Below, one piece after another: positions 36,384 to 43,917 of a DNA stretch of 64,000 nucleotides (position 1 is its first letter; each line of letters opens with the position of its first letter). The DNA comes from Sphingobacterium arenae (GTDB lineage: Bacteria > Bacteroidota > Bacteroidia > Sphingobacteriales > Sphingobacteriaceae): contig NZ_JACNYK010000002.1 in NCBI RefSeq assembly GCF_014692505.1, positions 1,240,001-1,304,000 on the forward strand. Direction: 5' to 3'. Under the pieces are notes generated by a model. The model made no database searches. It was not told where the DNA came from and saw only the letters and a list, made by a program, of their open reading frames with translations. The position numbers were made by a program, and so were the translations under genes.

Positions 36384-36472
36384 ATTGATTATTAATTAGT
36401 CTGTAGTTATTTTTCAATCTTTAGTCATGAAGACGGAAACCAGGGGCGTTACGACCGCTCCTGCTTTTTTTT
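36384..36472 (+). ncRNA. Candidate antisense small RNA opposite the susC leader
   Basis: A plus-strand transcript of about 90 nt is proposed. It would start about 7 bp after TACATTTG (36370-36377) and end at an intrinsic terminator (stem 36441-36448 with 36456-36463, T8 at 36465-36472). It would be fully complementary to the region between fecR and susC, that is, the susC 5' leader. Bacteroides species carry cis-antisense RNAs of the DonS type at this position in polysaccharide-utilization loci, where they repress susC. Similarity is by position and size only, and exact ends are guesses. Confidence 0.35.
36441..36472 (+). terminator. Plus-strand intrinsic terminator between fecR and susC
   Basis: CAGGGGCG pairs with CGCTCCTG (fully paired in plus-strand RNA, with one G-U) around a 7-nt loop. 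A C and then eight T residues follow. On the minus strand the stem has an A-C mismatch and no T run follows, so the signal points along the plus strand, antisense to the operon. Confidence 0.7.
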
Positions 36473-36492
36473 GTCTCATGAAGAAGTAAACC

Positions 36493-37689
36493 TTATTCTT
36501 CCACGACGACCCTCCTTCCTTCTATGTTGAATTTAACACTGCCTGTCAATTCTATAAGTGCAAGCAAATTATCGATCTGTTCAAATCTGGAAATTGTTCC
36601 CGTAAATTGGCTATTCTCAACCGCGGCATTATACACCACCTCCACATCGTACCAGCGGGCAACACTTTCCATAACCTCGCTGATGGAAGCCTTGCGAAAA
36701 GCAAAATTCCCATTTTTCCATGCAATCGCATATATCGGGTCTACCTTTCCGACGTTAAACTGCTGGGTTTGCTTGTTTAGTATAGCCTGCTCGTTGGCTT
36801 GCAATAAAACTTCATGACCTGTTGCGCCAAGACTTAAACGCACCTTCCCTTCCACCAAGGTTGTCTTTACATCCTCCCCATAGGCCTGTATATTAAACGT
36901 TGTTCCCAAGACCTCCAATTCTTGTGCACCAGTATTCACCATAAACGGAACCCGCTTACCATCCCGCTCTTGTTTTGCAACCTCAAAATACCCTTCTCCT
37001 TCCAACGTTACCACCCGTTTGTCCTGCCCGAAATATACCGGATACCGCAGTTTACTTTCCGCGTTCAACCAAACACGGGTTCCATCTGGTAATACCACTT
37101 GATATTGGCCGCCTTTGGGTGTCACTACCGTATTGTGGAGGGCCGCTTGCGCCAAAGCTTGTGCATCGTCATAGCGATAATAAATCGTACCGTCTTCGTC
37201 TTTAACGATAGAAAATCCCTGTTGAACGATGACCGTATCGCCTAGAATCTGTTCCAGATTAATTTCCGAGCCATCATCCAGGATAATACGGGCACGGTCG
37301 CCTCCCGGCACAATGACATCACTTACCAGGCTGTTTGCAGGTGTATGGAGAGATGACAGATTATGATATAAAAATGGCACCATCACCACCAAGGCCACAG
37401 CAGCTACGGCTACCCAAGGTTTCCTCCACCACAGCTTATGGACCGATCCGGATTCCTTCACCTTCCGACGGACACGCTCATCCAGTAAAATTTGTTGATA
37501 AATATCTGCTTTCTGCTGCAACAGGTTATCGTCCAGCAATCCATCGGGCAAGGAATCATACAGCTCTTCGAGGAATTCGATATTCTCGGGCGCAGCAAGC
37601 ATCGTGCGGAGTTCCTGAATCTCCTCTCGGCTACATTTACCTTGTTGATAACGTATAATTAACGCCTTTAATTGGTGCTGTTTGCTCAT
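36493..37689 (-). CDS. FecR-family anti-sigma factor
   Basis: A 398-residue single-pass membrane protein. The N-terminal cytoplasmic part (about 1-85) binds the sigma factor. A membrane helix at about 92-110 ('PWVAVAAVALVVMVPFLY') follows. The periplasmic FecR domain at about 190-290 has 'VTPKGGQYQVVLPDGTRVWLNAESKLRYP', and a C-terminal DUF4974 domain has 'SISEVMESVARWYDVEVVY'. It should receive the signal from the STN domain of SusC and control the ECF sigma factor encoded just upstream (48 bp). Confidence 0.95.
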   Translation of the reverse strand: MSKQHQLKALIIRYQQGKCSREEIQELRTMLAAPENIEFLEELYDSLPDGLLDDNLLQQKADIYQQILLDERVRRKVKESGSVHKLWWRKPWVAVAAVALVVMVPFLYHNLSSLHTPANSLVSDVIVPGGDRARIILDDGSEINLEQILGDTVIVQQGFSIVKDEDGTIYYRYDDAQALAQAALHNTVVTPKGGQYQVVLPDGTRVWLNAESKLRYPVYFGQDKRVVTLEGEGYFEVAKQERDGKRVPFMVNTGAQELEVLGTTFNIQAYGEDVKTTLVEGKVRLSLGATGHEVLLQANEQAILNKQTQQFNVGKVDPIYAIAWKNGNFAFRKASISEVMESVARWYDVEVVYNAAVENSQFTGTISRFEQIDNLLALIELTGSVKFNIEGRRVVVEE

Positions 37690-37737
37690 TTTTTGCAGTG
37701 CTTCTATATAGATACACGCCCAGCATCAAAAAAAGTA

Positions 37738-38325
37738 CTAGATAAAAAATAAAATTTTTATAAAAAACAGCAGAAAAAGGAGGTTATTGAGTTTAAGCCG
37801 TATAATTTTGGTGGCTGTCGCAATGTGGTTGCGCACGGTGTTTTTCGAAAGGCCAACGATATGTGCTATTTCATGATAGGATTTATCTTCCAGCTTATTC
37901 ATCTGATACACGATCCGCTGTTGTTGAGGAAGTTCATTAATGACATGTTGTATCATGGCACTCAAATCCCTATCTTCTATTCTTTTCTGATTCTCGTCCG
38001 TTGATTCTTCCCAACTACTCGCACGATAGGTTTCATATTCTTCCTGATTTACCTTTTTTCGGAAATGCGATATGGCCAATCGTTTCGATACCACATACAG
38101 GTAGGGGTATATGCCTGCTGCATCTTTTAGTTGCTCTTTATGTAAAAAGAGCTGCACAAAGGATTCCTGCGTAATCTCTTCGGCGACAGCTACTTCTTTG
38201 CACAGGCGATAAACCTTTTTGATGACCATATCAAAATACACCTTATACACATATTCGAAAACATGTTCATCACCTTCCTGGAAAGACAAGAATTCTTCTT
38301 CGGTTAATGGCGGCTGTAAAGACAT
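37738..38325 (-). CDS. ECF RNA polymerase sigma-70 factor, Bacteroidota SusC-associated type
   Basis: A 195-residue sigma factor. Region 2 ('VFEYVYKVYFDMVIKKVYRLCKEVAVAEEITQESFVQLF') and region 4 ('LPQQQRIVYQMNKLEDKSYHEIAHIVGLSKNTVRNHI') are clear, as in Bacteroidota expansion family sigma factors. The last 16 residues ('NNLLFLLFFIKILFFI') are almost wholly hydrophobic, enough for a membrane anchor or for tight contact with the anti-sigma factor. First gene of the operon; it should activate susC transcription when the substrate is bound. Confidence 0.95.
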   Translation of the reverse strand: MSLQPPLTEEEFLSFQEGDEHVFEYVYKVYFDMVIKKVYRLCKEVAVAEEITQESFVQLFLHKEQLKDAAGIYPYLYVVSKRLAISHFRKKVNQEEYETYRASSWEESTDENQKRIEDRDLSAMIQHVINELPQQQRIVYQMNKLEDKSYHEIAHIVGLSKNTVRNHIATATKIIRLKLNNLLFLLFFIKILFFI

Positions 38326-38664
38326 TTCGCTTGTATTGATTCTTTTTATTTTAAGTGCAGCTATAAATTTACCATATTTTCCTATAAATCTACGGCTTAA
38401 AAATCGATCGAAGTTAAATCTTTTAGAACGTCGTTACAAATTACCGATATTAAGTTTATGTGATATCTTTTTATCAGAACATTTTAAGATAAATTAATCT
38501 GAAATAAAAATATCTATTAACTTTGGCTAAGAAGCTACTAATCTATATTTTAAAAGCGTGCCAATACGGAATTAAAAAATCAGAGGATCGATCCTTATGC
38601 CTTAGACAAACAAAGTAAATGGTAAAAATTTTAGGATGATAAATCCGAAGAAATTAGGGACTTC
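38326..38664. other. Intergenic region upstream of the ECF sigma gene
   Basis: About 340 bp, AT-rich, between divergent genes. No reading frame, hairpin terminator or exact TAnnTTTG element was seen on either strand. Confidence 0.5.
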
Positions 38665-38679
38665 GTGAAAAACAGACAT

Positions 38680-39024
38680 ATGAAAATTAAACGGATATAT
38701 GAAAAACCAACGTCAAGCGATGGTTACCGCATCTTGATAGACCGGGTCTGGCCGCGTGGTGTATCTAAAGAAGAAGCTAAACTTGACGAATGGAACAAGG
38801 ATATAGCGCCGTCAACGGCACTAAGAAAATGGTTCGGACACAGGCCAGAACTTTTTGACGAGTTTTCCGTTCGCTACCAAGAGGAATTACATAACAAAAT
38901 CGAAGAATTGAAAAGGATAAAAGAAATTGCTAAAAAGCAAAAATTGACCCTGCTATATGGAGCCAAAAATGAACAAATAAATCACGCTGTTATACTTGAA
39001 GAAGTACTAAAGCGAACGAAATAA
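38680..39024 (+). CDS. DUF488 family protein
   Basis: A 114-residue protein of the short DUF488 group. It has the typical 'IKRIYEKPTSSDGYRILIDRVWPRGVSKEEAKLDEWNKDIAPSTALRKWFGH' layout with the 'RVWPRG' motif, and an ending 'LTLLYGAKNEQINHAVILEEVL'. Function is not established. ATG 38680 ('MKIKRIYEKP') is preferred over a GTG five codons upstream. It stands alone before the str operon. Confidence 0.88.
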   Translation: MKIKRIYEKPTSSDGYRILIDRVWPRGVSKEEAKLDEWNKDIAPSTALRKWFGHRPELFDEFSVRYQEELHNKIEELKRIKEIAKKQKLTLLYGAKNEQINHAVILEEVLKRTK

Positions 39025-39121
39025 CTGATATTTTCAGTTCATTCATTTAAAAAACCCATCCTTTTACTGATCTCTAGTACGATCGCTTAAAGAGTGCTAA
39101 TAAAATTTTATATATCAACTA

Positions 39122-39152
39122 TTTAATATTCAAAACAGAATCACTATCTTTG
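39122..39152 (+). promoter_or_regulatory. Promoter of the str operon
   Basis: TATCTTTG (39145-39152) matches the -7 consensus, with TTTA (39122-39125) 19 bp upstream as a near-consensus -33. The rpsL start is 50 bp downstream. The leader between is very AT-rich, as for highly expressed Bacteroidota genes. Confidence 0.65.
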
Positions 39153-39202
39153 CAGACTTTAAAAAATTAATTTTAAACAAATTAAAAGAAAAAAACAGGT
39201 AA

Positions 39203-39610
39203 ATGCCTACTATTCAACAATTAGTTAGAAAAGGTAGAGTAGCTCTGGAAGACAAGAGTAAGTCTCCAGCGTTGGACTCATGTCCACAGCGAAGAGGTGT
39301 GTGTACACGTGTATACACTACTACCCCTAAAAAACCAAACTCAGCAATGCGTAAAGTCGCTCGTGTACGTCTTACCAATGGTAAAGAGGTGAATGCCTAT
39401 ATCCCGGGAGAAGGACACAACTTACAAGAGCACTCTATCGTGTTAATTCGTGGCGGTCGTGTAAAAGACTTACCAGGTGTTCGTTACCACATTATTCGTG
39501 GTGCGCTAGATACTTCTGGTGTTAATGGTCGTAACCAACGTCGTTCTAAATACGGAACTAAGCGTCCTAAACCAGGGCAAGCTGCAGCTCCAGCAAAAGG
39601 TAAAAAATAA
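39203..39610 (+). CDS. rpsL: 30S ribosomal protein S12
   Basis: A 135-residue S12, first gene of the str operon. '[21 protein letters not shown]' and '[17 protein letters not shown]' are intact. The two lysines at which streptomycin-resistance changes are usually found are unchanged, so the streptomycin-sensitive form is expected. A basic Ala/Pro/Lys tail extends the C-terminus. Confidence 0.98.
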   Translation: MPTIQQLVRKGRVALEDKSKSPALDSCPQRRGVCTRVYTTTPKKPNSAMRKVARVRLTNGKEVNAYIPGEGHNLQEHSIVLIRGGRVKDLPGVRYHIIRGALDTSGVNGRNQRRSKYGTKRPKPGQAAAPAKGKK

Positions 39611-39629
39611 TTAAACGGAGGGAAAGAAA

Positions 39630-40097
39630 ATGAGAAAATCAAAACCAAAAAAGAGAATCATTTTACCTGATCCGAAGTTTAATGACGTTCAGGTAACACG
39701 TTTCGTAAACAACATGATGGTAGACGGTAAAAAATCGATCGCTTATTCCATCTTTTACGATGCAGTAGAAATAGTAGAACAAAAAACACAAGAGAATGGC
39801 TTAGAGGCTTGGAAAAAAGCATTAAACAATGTTATGCCAGCTGTTGAGGTTAAGTCTCGTCGTGTTGGGGGTGCCAATTTCCAAGTTCCGATGGAAGTAC
39901 GCCCAGAGCGTAAAATCGCTTTAGGTATGAAATGGTTAATCTCCTACTCTCGCAAGCGCGGTGAAAAAACGATGCGTGAGAGATTAGCAGGAGAGATCAT
40001 CTCCGCTTCGAAGGGCGAGGGTGCTGCTGTGAAGAAGAAAGAAGATACGCATAAAATGGCGGAAGCAAACAAGGCGTTCTCACACTTCAGATTCTAA
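39630..40097 (+). CDS. rpsG: 30S ribosomal protein S7
   Basis: A 155-residue S7 with '[26 protein letters not shown]' and '[26 protein letters not shown]' typical of the family. A clear GGAGGG (39617-39622) lies 7 bp before the ATG, unusual for this phylum where such sites are often absent. It starts 19 bp after rpsL. Confidence 0.98.
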   Translation: MRKSKPKKRIILPDPKFNDVQVTRFVNNMMVDGKKSIAYSIFYDAVEIVEQKTQENGLEAWKKALNNVMPAVEVKSRRVGGANFQVPMEVRPERKIALGMKWLISYSRKRGEKTMRERLAGEIISASKGEGAAVKKKEDTHKMAEANKAFSHFRF

Positions 40098-40100
40098 TAT

Positions 40101-40189
40101 CATGAAATTGATTACACAGATATAAGGGATTACACAGATGGATATCATTGAAATCTGTGTAGTCCTTTTTTAATTGGTGTAATTTCATA
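40101..40189 (+). repeat. Repeat-rich hairpin between rpsG and fusA
   Basis: ATTACACAGAT occurs at 40111-40121 and again within GGATTACACAGAT (40127-40139). ATCTGTGTAGTCC (40153-40165) is the inverted copy, with one T-G pair. The inverted copy is followed by six T residues, so the hairpin has terminator form. An outer ATGAAATT...AATTTCAT pair (to 40189) encloses it. It could act as an attenuator that lowers expression between S7 and EF-G, or be a copy of a dispersed intergenic repeat. Confidence 0.6.
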
Positions 40190-40199
40190 TAAAAACAAA

Positions 40200-42323
40200 A
40201 TGGCAAAAGATTTAAGTTTAGTAAGAAACATCGGTATCGCTGCGCACATCGATGCCGGTAAAACGACAACAACAGAACGTATTTTATTTTATTCTGGTGT
40301 TAACCATAAATTGGGAGAAACCCACGAAGGTTCTGCTACAACCGACTGGATGGCACAAGAGCAAGAGCGTGGTATCACGATTACTTCTGCTGCTGTTACT
40401 GTATTCTGGAACTATCGCAACAAAAAATATCAAGTAAACGTTATCGATACGCCTGGCCACGTTGACTTCACCGTAGAAGTAAACCGTTCATTGCGCGTAT
40501 TGGATGGATTGGTATTCTTGTTCTCTGCAGTAGATGGTGTCGAGCCTCAATCAGAAACCAACTGGCGCTTAGCTGATGGATATAAAGTACCACGCATCGG
40601 TTTCGTTAACAAAATGGACCGTTCAGGTGCTGATTTCTTGAAAGTTGTAAAACAAGTAAAAGAAATGTTAGGCTCAGAAGCAGTTGCTCTACAATTGCCA
40701 ATCGGTGCTGAAGATGACTTCGAAGGTGTGGTTGACTTAATTAACAACCGTGGTATGGTATGGAACAAAGAAGATAAAGGGATGACCTTTACCGAAGTAC
40801 CTATTCCAGACGATATGGTTGACGAGGTTGCAGAATACCGGGAGAAACTATTGGAAGCGGTAGCTTCTTACGACGAATCATTGATGGAGAAATTTTTTGA
40901 TGATCCGAATTCATTGACAGAACGCGAAATCCTTGACGCTTTGCGTAAAGCGGTACTAGATAACGCTATTGTTCCTATGGTGTGTGGTTCATCTTTCAAA
41001 AACAAAGGTGTACAGACCATGCTTGATTTGGTTATGGAATTATTACCTTCTCCGTTGGATATCGAGGCGGTTAAAGGTACTGACCCGCGTAACGAAAATG
41101 AAATTGAGCGTAAACCATCTGAATCCGAGCCTTTCTCAGCTTTAGGATTCAAGATTGCTACTGACCCATTTGTCGGTCGTCTTTGCTTTATCCGGGCATA
41201 TTCTGGTGTCTTGGAAGCAGGTTCATACGTATTGAACACGCGTTCTGGCAACAGAGAACGTATCTCCCGTATCTTCCAAATGCACGCCAACAAACAAAAC
41301 CCTATCGAACGTATCAGCGCAGGTGATATCGGTGCCGTAGTTGGTTTTAAAGACATCAAAACAGGTGATACGCTTTGTGATGAAAAGAACCCTATCGTCC
41401 TAGAATCTATGGTGTTCCCTGAGCCGGTTATCGGTTTGGCAATCGAGCCTAAAACACAAGCGGATGTGGATAAATTAGGGATCGCTTTAGGTAAACTGGC
41501 AGAAGAAGACCCTACATTCGTTGTAAAATCAGACGAAGAGACAGGTCAGACGGTTATCTCGGGTATGGGCGAACTTCACTTAGATATCCTAATCGACCGT
41601 TTAAGACGTGAGTTCAAAGTCGAAGTGAACCAAGGTGCGCCACAGGTAGCTTACAAAGAATCTATCAACGGCACTACGGAACATCGTGAAGTTTACAAAA
41701 AGCAATCCGGTGGTCGCGGTAAATTTGCCGATATCAAAGTCGTTGTTTCTCCAGCAGATGAGGATTTTGATTCGACGAAATCACCTCTTCAATTCGTGAA
41801 CGAAATTGTCGGCGGTGCTATTCCAAAAGAATACATTCCTTCGGTACAGAAAGGATTTGACGTATCGATGAGCAATGGCGTACTGGCAGGTTATCCCCTA
41901 TCAGGCATGAAAGTTCGTTTGATTGACGGTTCCTTCCATGCGGTTGACTCCGACTCCTTGTCATTCGAATTGGCCGCTAAAATGGCTTACCGTAATGCCT
42001 TACCTAAATGTTCTCCTGTATTGATGGAACCTATCATGAAGATAGAAGTATTGACTCCGGAAGAGAACATGGGTGATGTCATGGGTGACTTGAACCGTCG
42101 TCGTGGTCAAATGCAAGGTTTGGATACACGTGGTGGTGCACAGGTTATCAAAGCACATGTTCCACTATCAGAAATGTTCGGTTATGTAACACAATTACGT
42201 ACCATCACTTCCGGCCGTGCAACATCGACCATGGAATTTGATCACTATGCTGAGGCTCCACGCAACGTCCAAGAAGAGATTGTTGCGAAGTCTAAAGGTA
42301 AGATCAAAGATATCGAAGATTAA
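40200..42323 (+). CDS. fusA: Translation elongation factor G
   Basis: A 707-residue GTPase that drives ribosomal translocation. The P-loop 'AHIDAGKT' is at 15-22, 'DTPGHVDFT' and '[10 protein letters not shown]' complete the G domain, and 'RGITITSAA' is the switch. Domains II-V follow through '[33 protein letters not shown]' and '[44 protein letters not shown]'. Length is normal. Confidence 0.98.
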   Translation: MAKDLSLVRNIGIAAHIDAGKTTTTERILFYSGVNHKLGETHEGSATTDWMAQEQERGITITSAAVTVFWNYRNKKYQVNVIDTPGHVDFTVEVNRSLRVLDGLVFLFSAVDGVEPQSETNWRLADGYKVPRIGFVNKMDRSGADFLKVVKQVKEMLGSEAVALQLPIGAEDDFEGVVDLINNRGMVWNKEDKGMTFTEVPIPDDMVDEVAEYREKLLEAVASYDESLMEKFFDDPNSLTEREILDALRKAVLDNAIVPMVCGSSFKNKGVQTMLDLVMELLPSPLDIEAVKGTDPRNENEIERKPSESEPFSALGFKIATDPFVGRLCFIRAYSGVLEAGSYVLNTRSGNRERISRIFQMHANKQNPIERISAGDIGAVVGFKDIKTGDTLCDEKNPIVLESMVFPEPVIGLAIEPKTQADVDKLGIALGKLAEEDPTFVVKSDEETGQTVISGMGELHLDILIDRLRREFKVEVNQGAPQVAYKESINGTTEHREVYKKQSGGRGKFADIKVVVSPADEDFDSTKSPLQFVNEIVGGAIPKEYIPSVQKGFDVSMSNGVLAGYPLSGMKVRLIDGSFHAVDSDSLSFELAAKMAYRNALPKCSPVLMEPIMKIEVLTPEENMGDVMGDLNRRRGQMQGLDTRGGAQVIKAHVPLSEMFGYVTQLRTITSGRATSTMEFDHYAEAPRNVQEEIVAKSKGKIKDIED

Positions 42324-42335
42324 GACAATTAACCC

Positions 42336-42367
42336 GCCTCTGGTTGTTAATAGCTCTAACCAGAGGC
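42336..42367 (+). promoter_or_regulatory. Leader hairpin before rpsJ
   Basis: GCCTCTGGTT pairs perfectly with AACCAGAGGC around a 12-nt loop. No strong T run follows, so it is more likely a processing or attenuation element between fusA and rpsJ than a full terminator. Confidence 0.5.
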
Positions 42368-42388
42368 ATCTTTAAAATTAAATATAAC

Positions 42389-42694
42389 ATGAGCCAAAGA
42401 ATCAGAATTAAATTGAAATCGTACGATTATAACTTGGTTGACAAGTCGGCTGAGAAAATCGTAAAAACAGTAAAACCTACAGGTGCAGTTGTCAGTGGTC
42501 CTATTCCATTGCCTACAGAGAAAAAGATCTATACGGTTTTACGTTCACCACACGTTAACAAGAAAGCACGTGAGCAATTCCAATTGTGTGCGTACAAAAG
42601 ATTGTTGGATATCTATTCTTCCAACTCTAAAACTGTTGACGCCTTGATGAAACTTGAATTGCCTTCGGGCGTTGAAGTGGAAATCAAAGTGTGA
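42389..42694 (+). CDS. rpsJ: 30S ribosomal protein S10
   Basis: A 101-residue S10 starting '[25 protein letters not shown]' and containing '[30 protein letters not shown]'. Earlier in-frame starts lie inside the leader hairpin and are rejected. It is the last gene of the str operon here. A bidirectional terminator follows at once, so rplC and the rest of the S10 cluster are not adjacent. Confidence 0.98.
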   Translation: MSQRIRIKLKSYDYNLVDKSAEKIVKTVKPTGAVVSGPIPLPTEKKIYTVLRSPHVNKKAREQFQLCAYKRLLDIYSSNSKTVDALMKLELPSGVEVEIKV

Positions 42695-42717
42695 TAGATT
42701 TCAATGGAAGATCAAAG

Positions 42718-42752
42718 AAAAAGGCTACCCAATTAATTGAGTAGCCTTTTTT
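42718..42752. terminator. Bidirectional terminator between rpsJ and the porin-like gene
   Basis: AAAAAGGCTAC and GTAGCCTTTTT form a perfect stem whose interior CAATTAATTG is itself self-complementary. T runs follow on both strands, so it serves the str operon and the convergent gene. Confidence 0.9.
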
Positions 42753-42774
42753 GTTTTCTACACTTCGTGCTCTC

Positions 42775-43377
42775 CTAGAACTCGTAGCCTACCCCAACCG
42801 AAAAGACACGGTTGTTAGAGGTTATACCATCGACGTTGCTCAAGTTTCCGAGACCCAATCCATAACCACCATTGATTAGGAAGCCATTGTTCAGCTTATA
42901 ACCTAACAAGAAATTGAACCCCCAATCAAAACGTTTCATCTCGTCTGCATTGGAACCGAATTCGATATCCATGGATTCGTCCCCCCCTTTTACTTTGCCA
43001 GAAAGCCCCAAACCAGCATATGGACCTGCACCAACGAATACCGAACCGGTGTATCCCGTAGGGATATAATACACAGCATTCACAGGCACTTCTAGATACA
43101 TGAGGTTGGTCGTAACATCTGCTCCGAGAACATCCGCTTTTCCGCCTTTACCCTGCAAAGACACGCCCGGTTGAATCGCGAAATTCGTTGCGGCGGGAAT
43201 ACTTGCATATCCTGTAACATGAAAATTCGTAGACGTCCCACTCGATTCGGATTCTCCATTTCCCGATGAGGTTATCTTCGGAAAGTTTAACCCTGCCTTC
43301 ACACCCCAAGACGTTTGAGCTTGTGCTCCTGCAGCTAATAAAAATGCTGCTCCTAATGAAAGTAAAATCTTTTTCAT
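42775..43377 (-). CDS. Porin-family outer-membrane beta-barrel protein
   Basis: About 200 residues, with a signal peptide ending 'AGAQA-QTSW' and a small OMP_b-brl_2 type barrel. The start 'WGVKAGLNFPKI', the middle 'PVNAVYYIPTGYTGSVFVGAGPYAGLGLSG' and the end 'VFSVGVGYEF' with terminal Phe are characteristic. Start 'MKKILLSLG' is preferred; an ATG three codons upstream is possible. Role unknown, probably structural or a small pore. Confidence 0.9.
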   Translation of the reverse strand: MKKILLSLGAAFLLAAGAQAQTSWGVKAGLNFPKITSSGNGESESSGTSTNFHVTGYASIPAATNFAIQPGVSLQGKGGKADVLGADVTTNLMYLEVPVNAVYYIPTGYTGSVFVGAGPYAGLGLSGKVKGGDESMDIEFGSNADEMKRFDWGFNFLLGYKLNNGFLINGGYGLGLGNLSNVDGITSNNRVFSVGVGYEF

Positions 43378-43520
43378 ACTCTTCAAATTTGTTTTAACGA
43401 TCTAGGTAATACAATATTCAGACCAAAAACGAAACAACAAAACAACAAACTAATAAAAAACTATGTATCAACCAGTTATCTATTATATTTTCATCTCACC
43501 AATTTTAAATTTTCATTTTA

Positions 43521-43551
43521 TTGGATATATCAAAAGTAAGTTTTATTTTTG
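43521..43551 (+). promoter_or_regulatory. Promoter of tRNA-Cys and the following small ORF
   Basis: TTG (43521-43523), a 20-bp spacer and TATTTTTG (43544-43551) fit the Bacteroidota -33/-7 pattern. The tRNA begins 22 bp after the -7 element. Confidence 0.7.
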
Positions 43552-43573
43552 CATTCCCTCGAACGGGATAAAG

Positions 43574-43644
43574 GGTCGGATGGCCGAGTGGCTAGGCTGA
43601 GGTCTGCAAAACCTCCTACAGCGGTTCGAATCCGCTTCCGACCT
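43574..43644 (+). tRNA. tRNA-Cys (GCA)
   Basis: A 71-nt cloverleaf. The acceptor stem GGTCGGA pairs perfectly with TCCGACC and the discriminator is T. The anticodon stem GAGGT/ACCTC encloses CTGCAAA (anticodon GCA), and the T-arm AGCGG-TTCGAAT-CCGCT is complete. The T discriminator is the cysteine identity base. CCA is not encoded. Confidence 0.96.
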
Positions 43645-43671
43645 CGTTTTTAAAGACAAAAAATTTGAACC

Positions 43672-43851
43672 ATGGGAGTTACACGTTTAAAAAGAAAAGA
43701 TAGAAGAAACAAAACTACTTCACGTATGGAAGTACAGTTTTTGAGTTTAGGCCGCAATGTTGAGTTAGGCTCAAGAAGCAAAATGTCAGAAAAAAGCCAA
43801 ATTGCAAAGAACAACGCTGTTTTGGATAAATTAGCAGCAGAAGCGAAATAA
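43672..43851 (+). CDS. Small basic protein, 59 residues, unknown
   Basis: The ATG 27 bp after tRNA-Cys opens a 59-codon frame beginning MGVTRLKRKDRRNKTTSR and ending 'VLDKLAAEAK'. The N-terminal third is dense in Arg and Lys (RLKRKDRRNK), as in RNA- or DNA-binding small proteins. The remainder is polar and probably helical. The frame is followed by a good terminator and there is no promoter-like sequence between it and the tRNA, so both should be on one transcript. No family was recognised. Codon use looks like that of highly expressed neighbours. A real gene is likely. Confidence 0.7.
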   Translation: MGVTRLKRKDRRNKTTSRMEVQFLSLGRNVELGSRSKMSEKSQIAKNNAVLDKLAAEAK

Positions 43852-43875
43852 ACGTTTCAAATGTTCATAAAATAT

Positions 43876-43908
43876 AGGGAGAATCCTTTGGATTCTCCTT
43901 TTTATTTT
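43876..43908 (+). terminator. Terminator of the tRNA-Cys/small-protein transcript
   Basis: GGAGAATCC (43878-43886) and GGATTCTCC (43890-43898) form a perfect 9-bp stem with a 3-nt loop, followed by TTTTTATTTT. Confidence 0.92.
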
Positions 43909-43917
43909 GACTAAGAT

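Noticed and set aside
40868..41359. Minus-strand frame of 163 codons inside fusA
   Set aside because: Shadow of the highly biased EF-G codon usage; Ser/Leu-rich conceptual product with no recognisable features.
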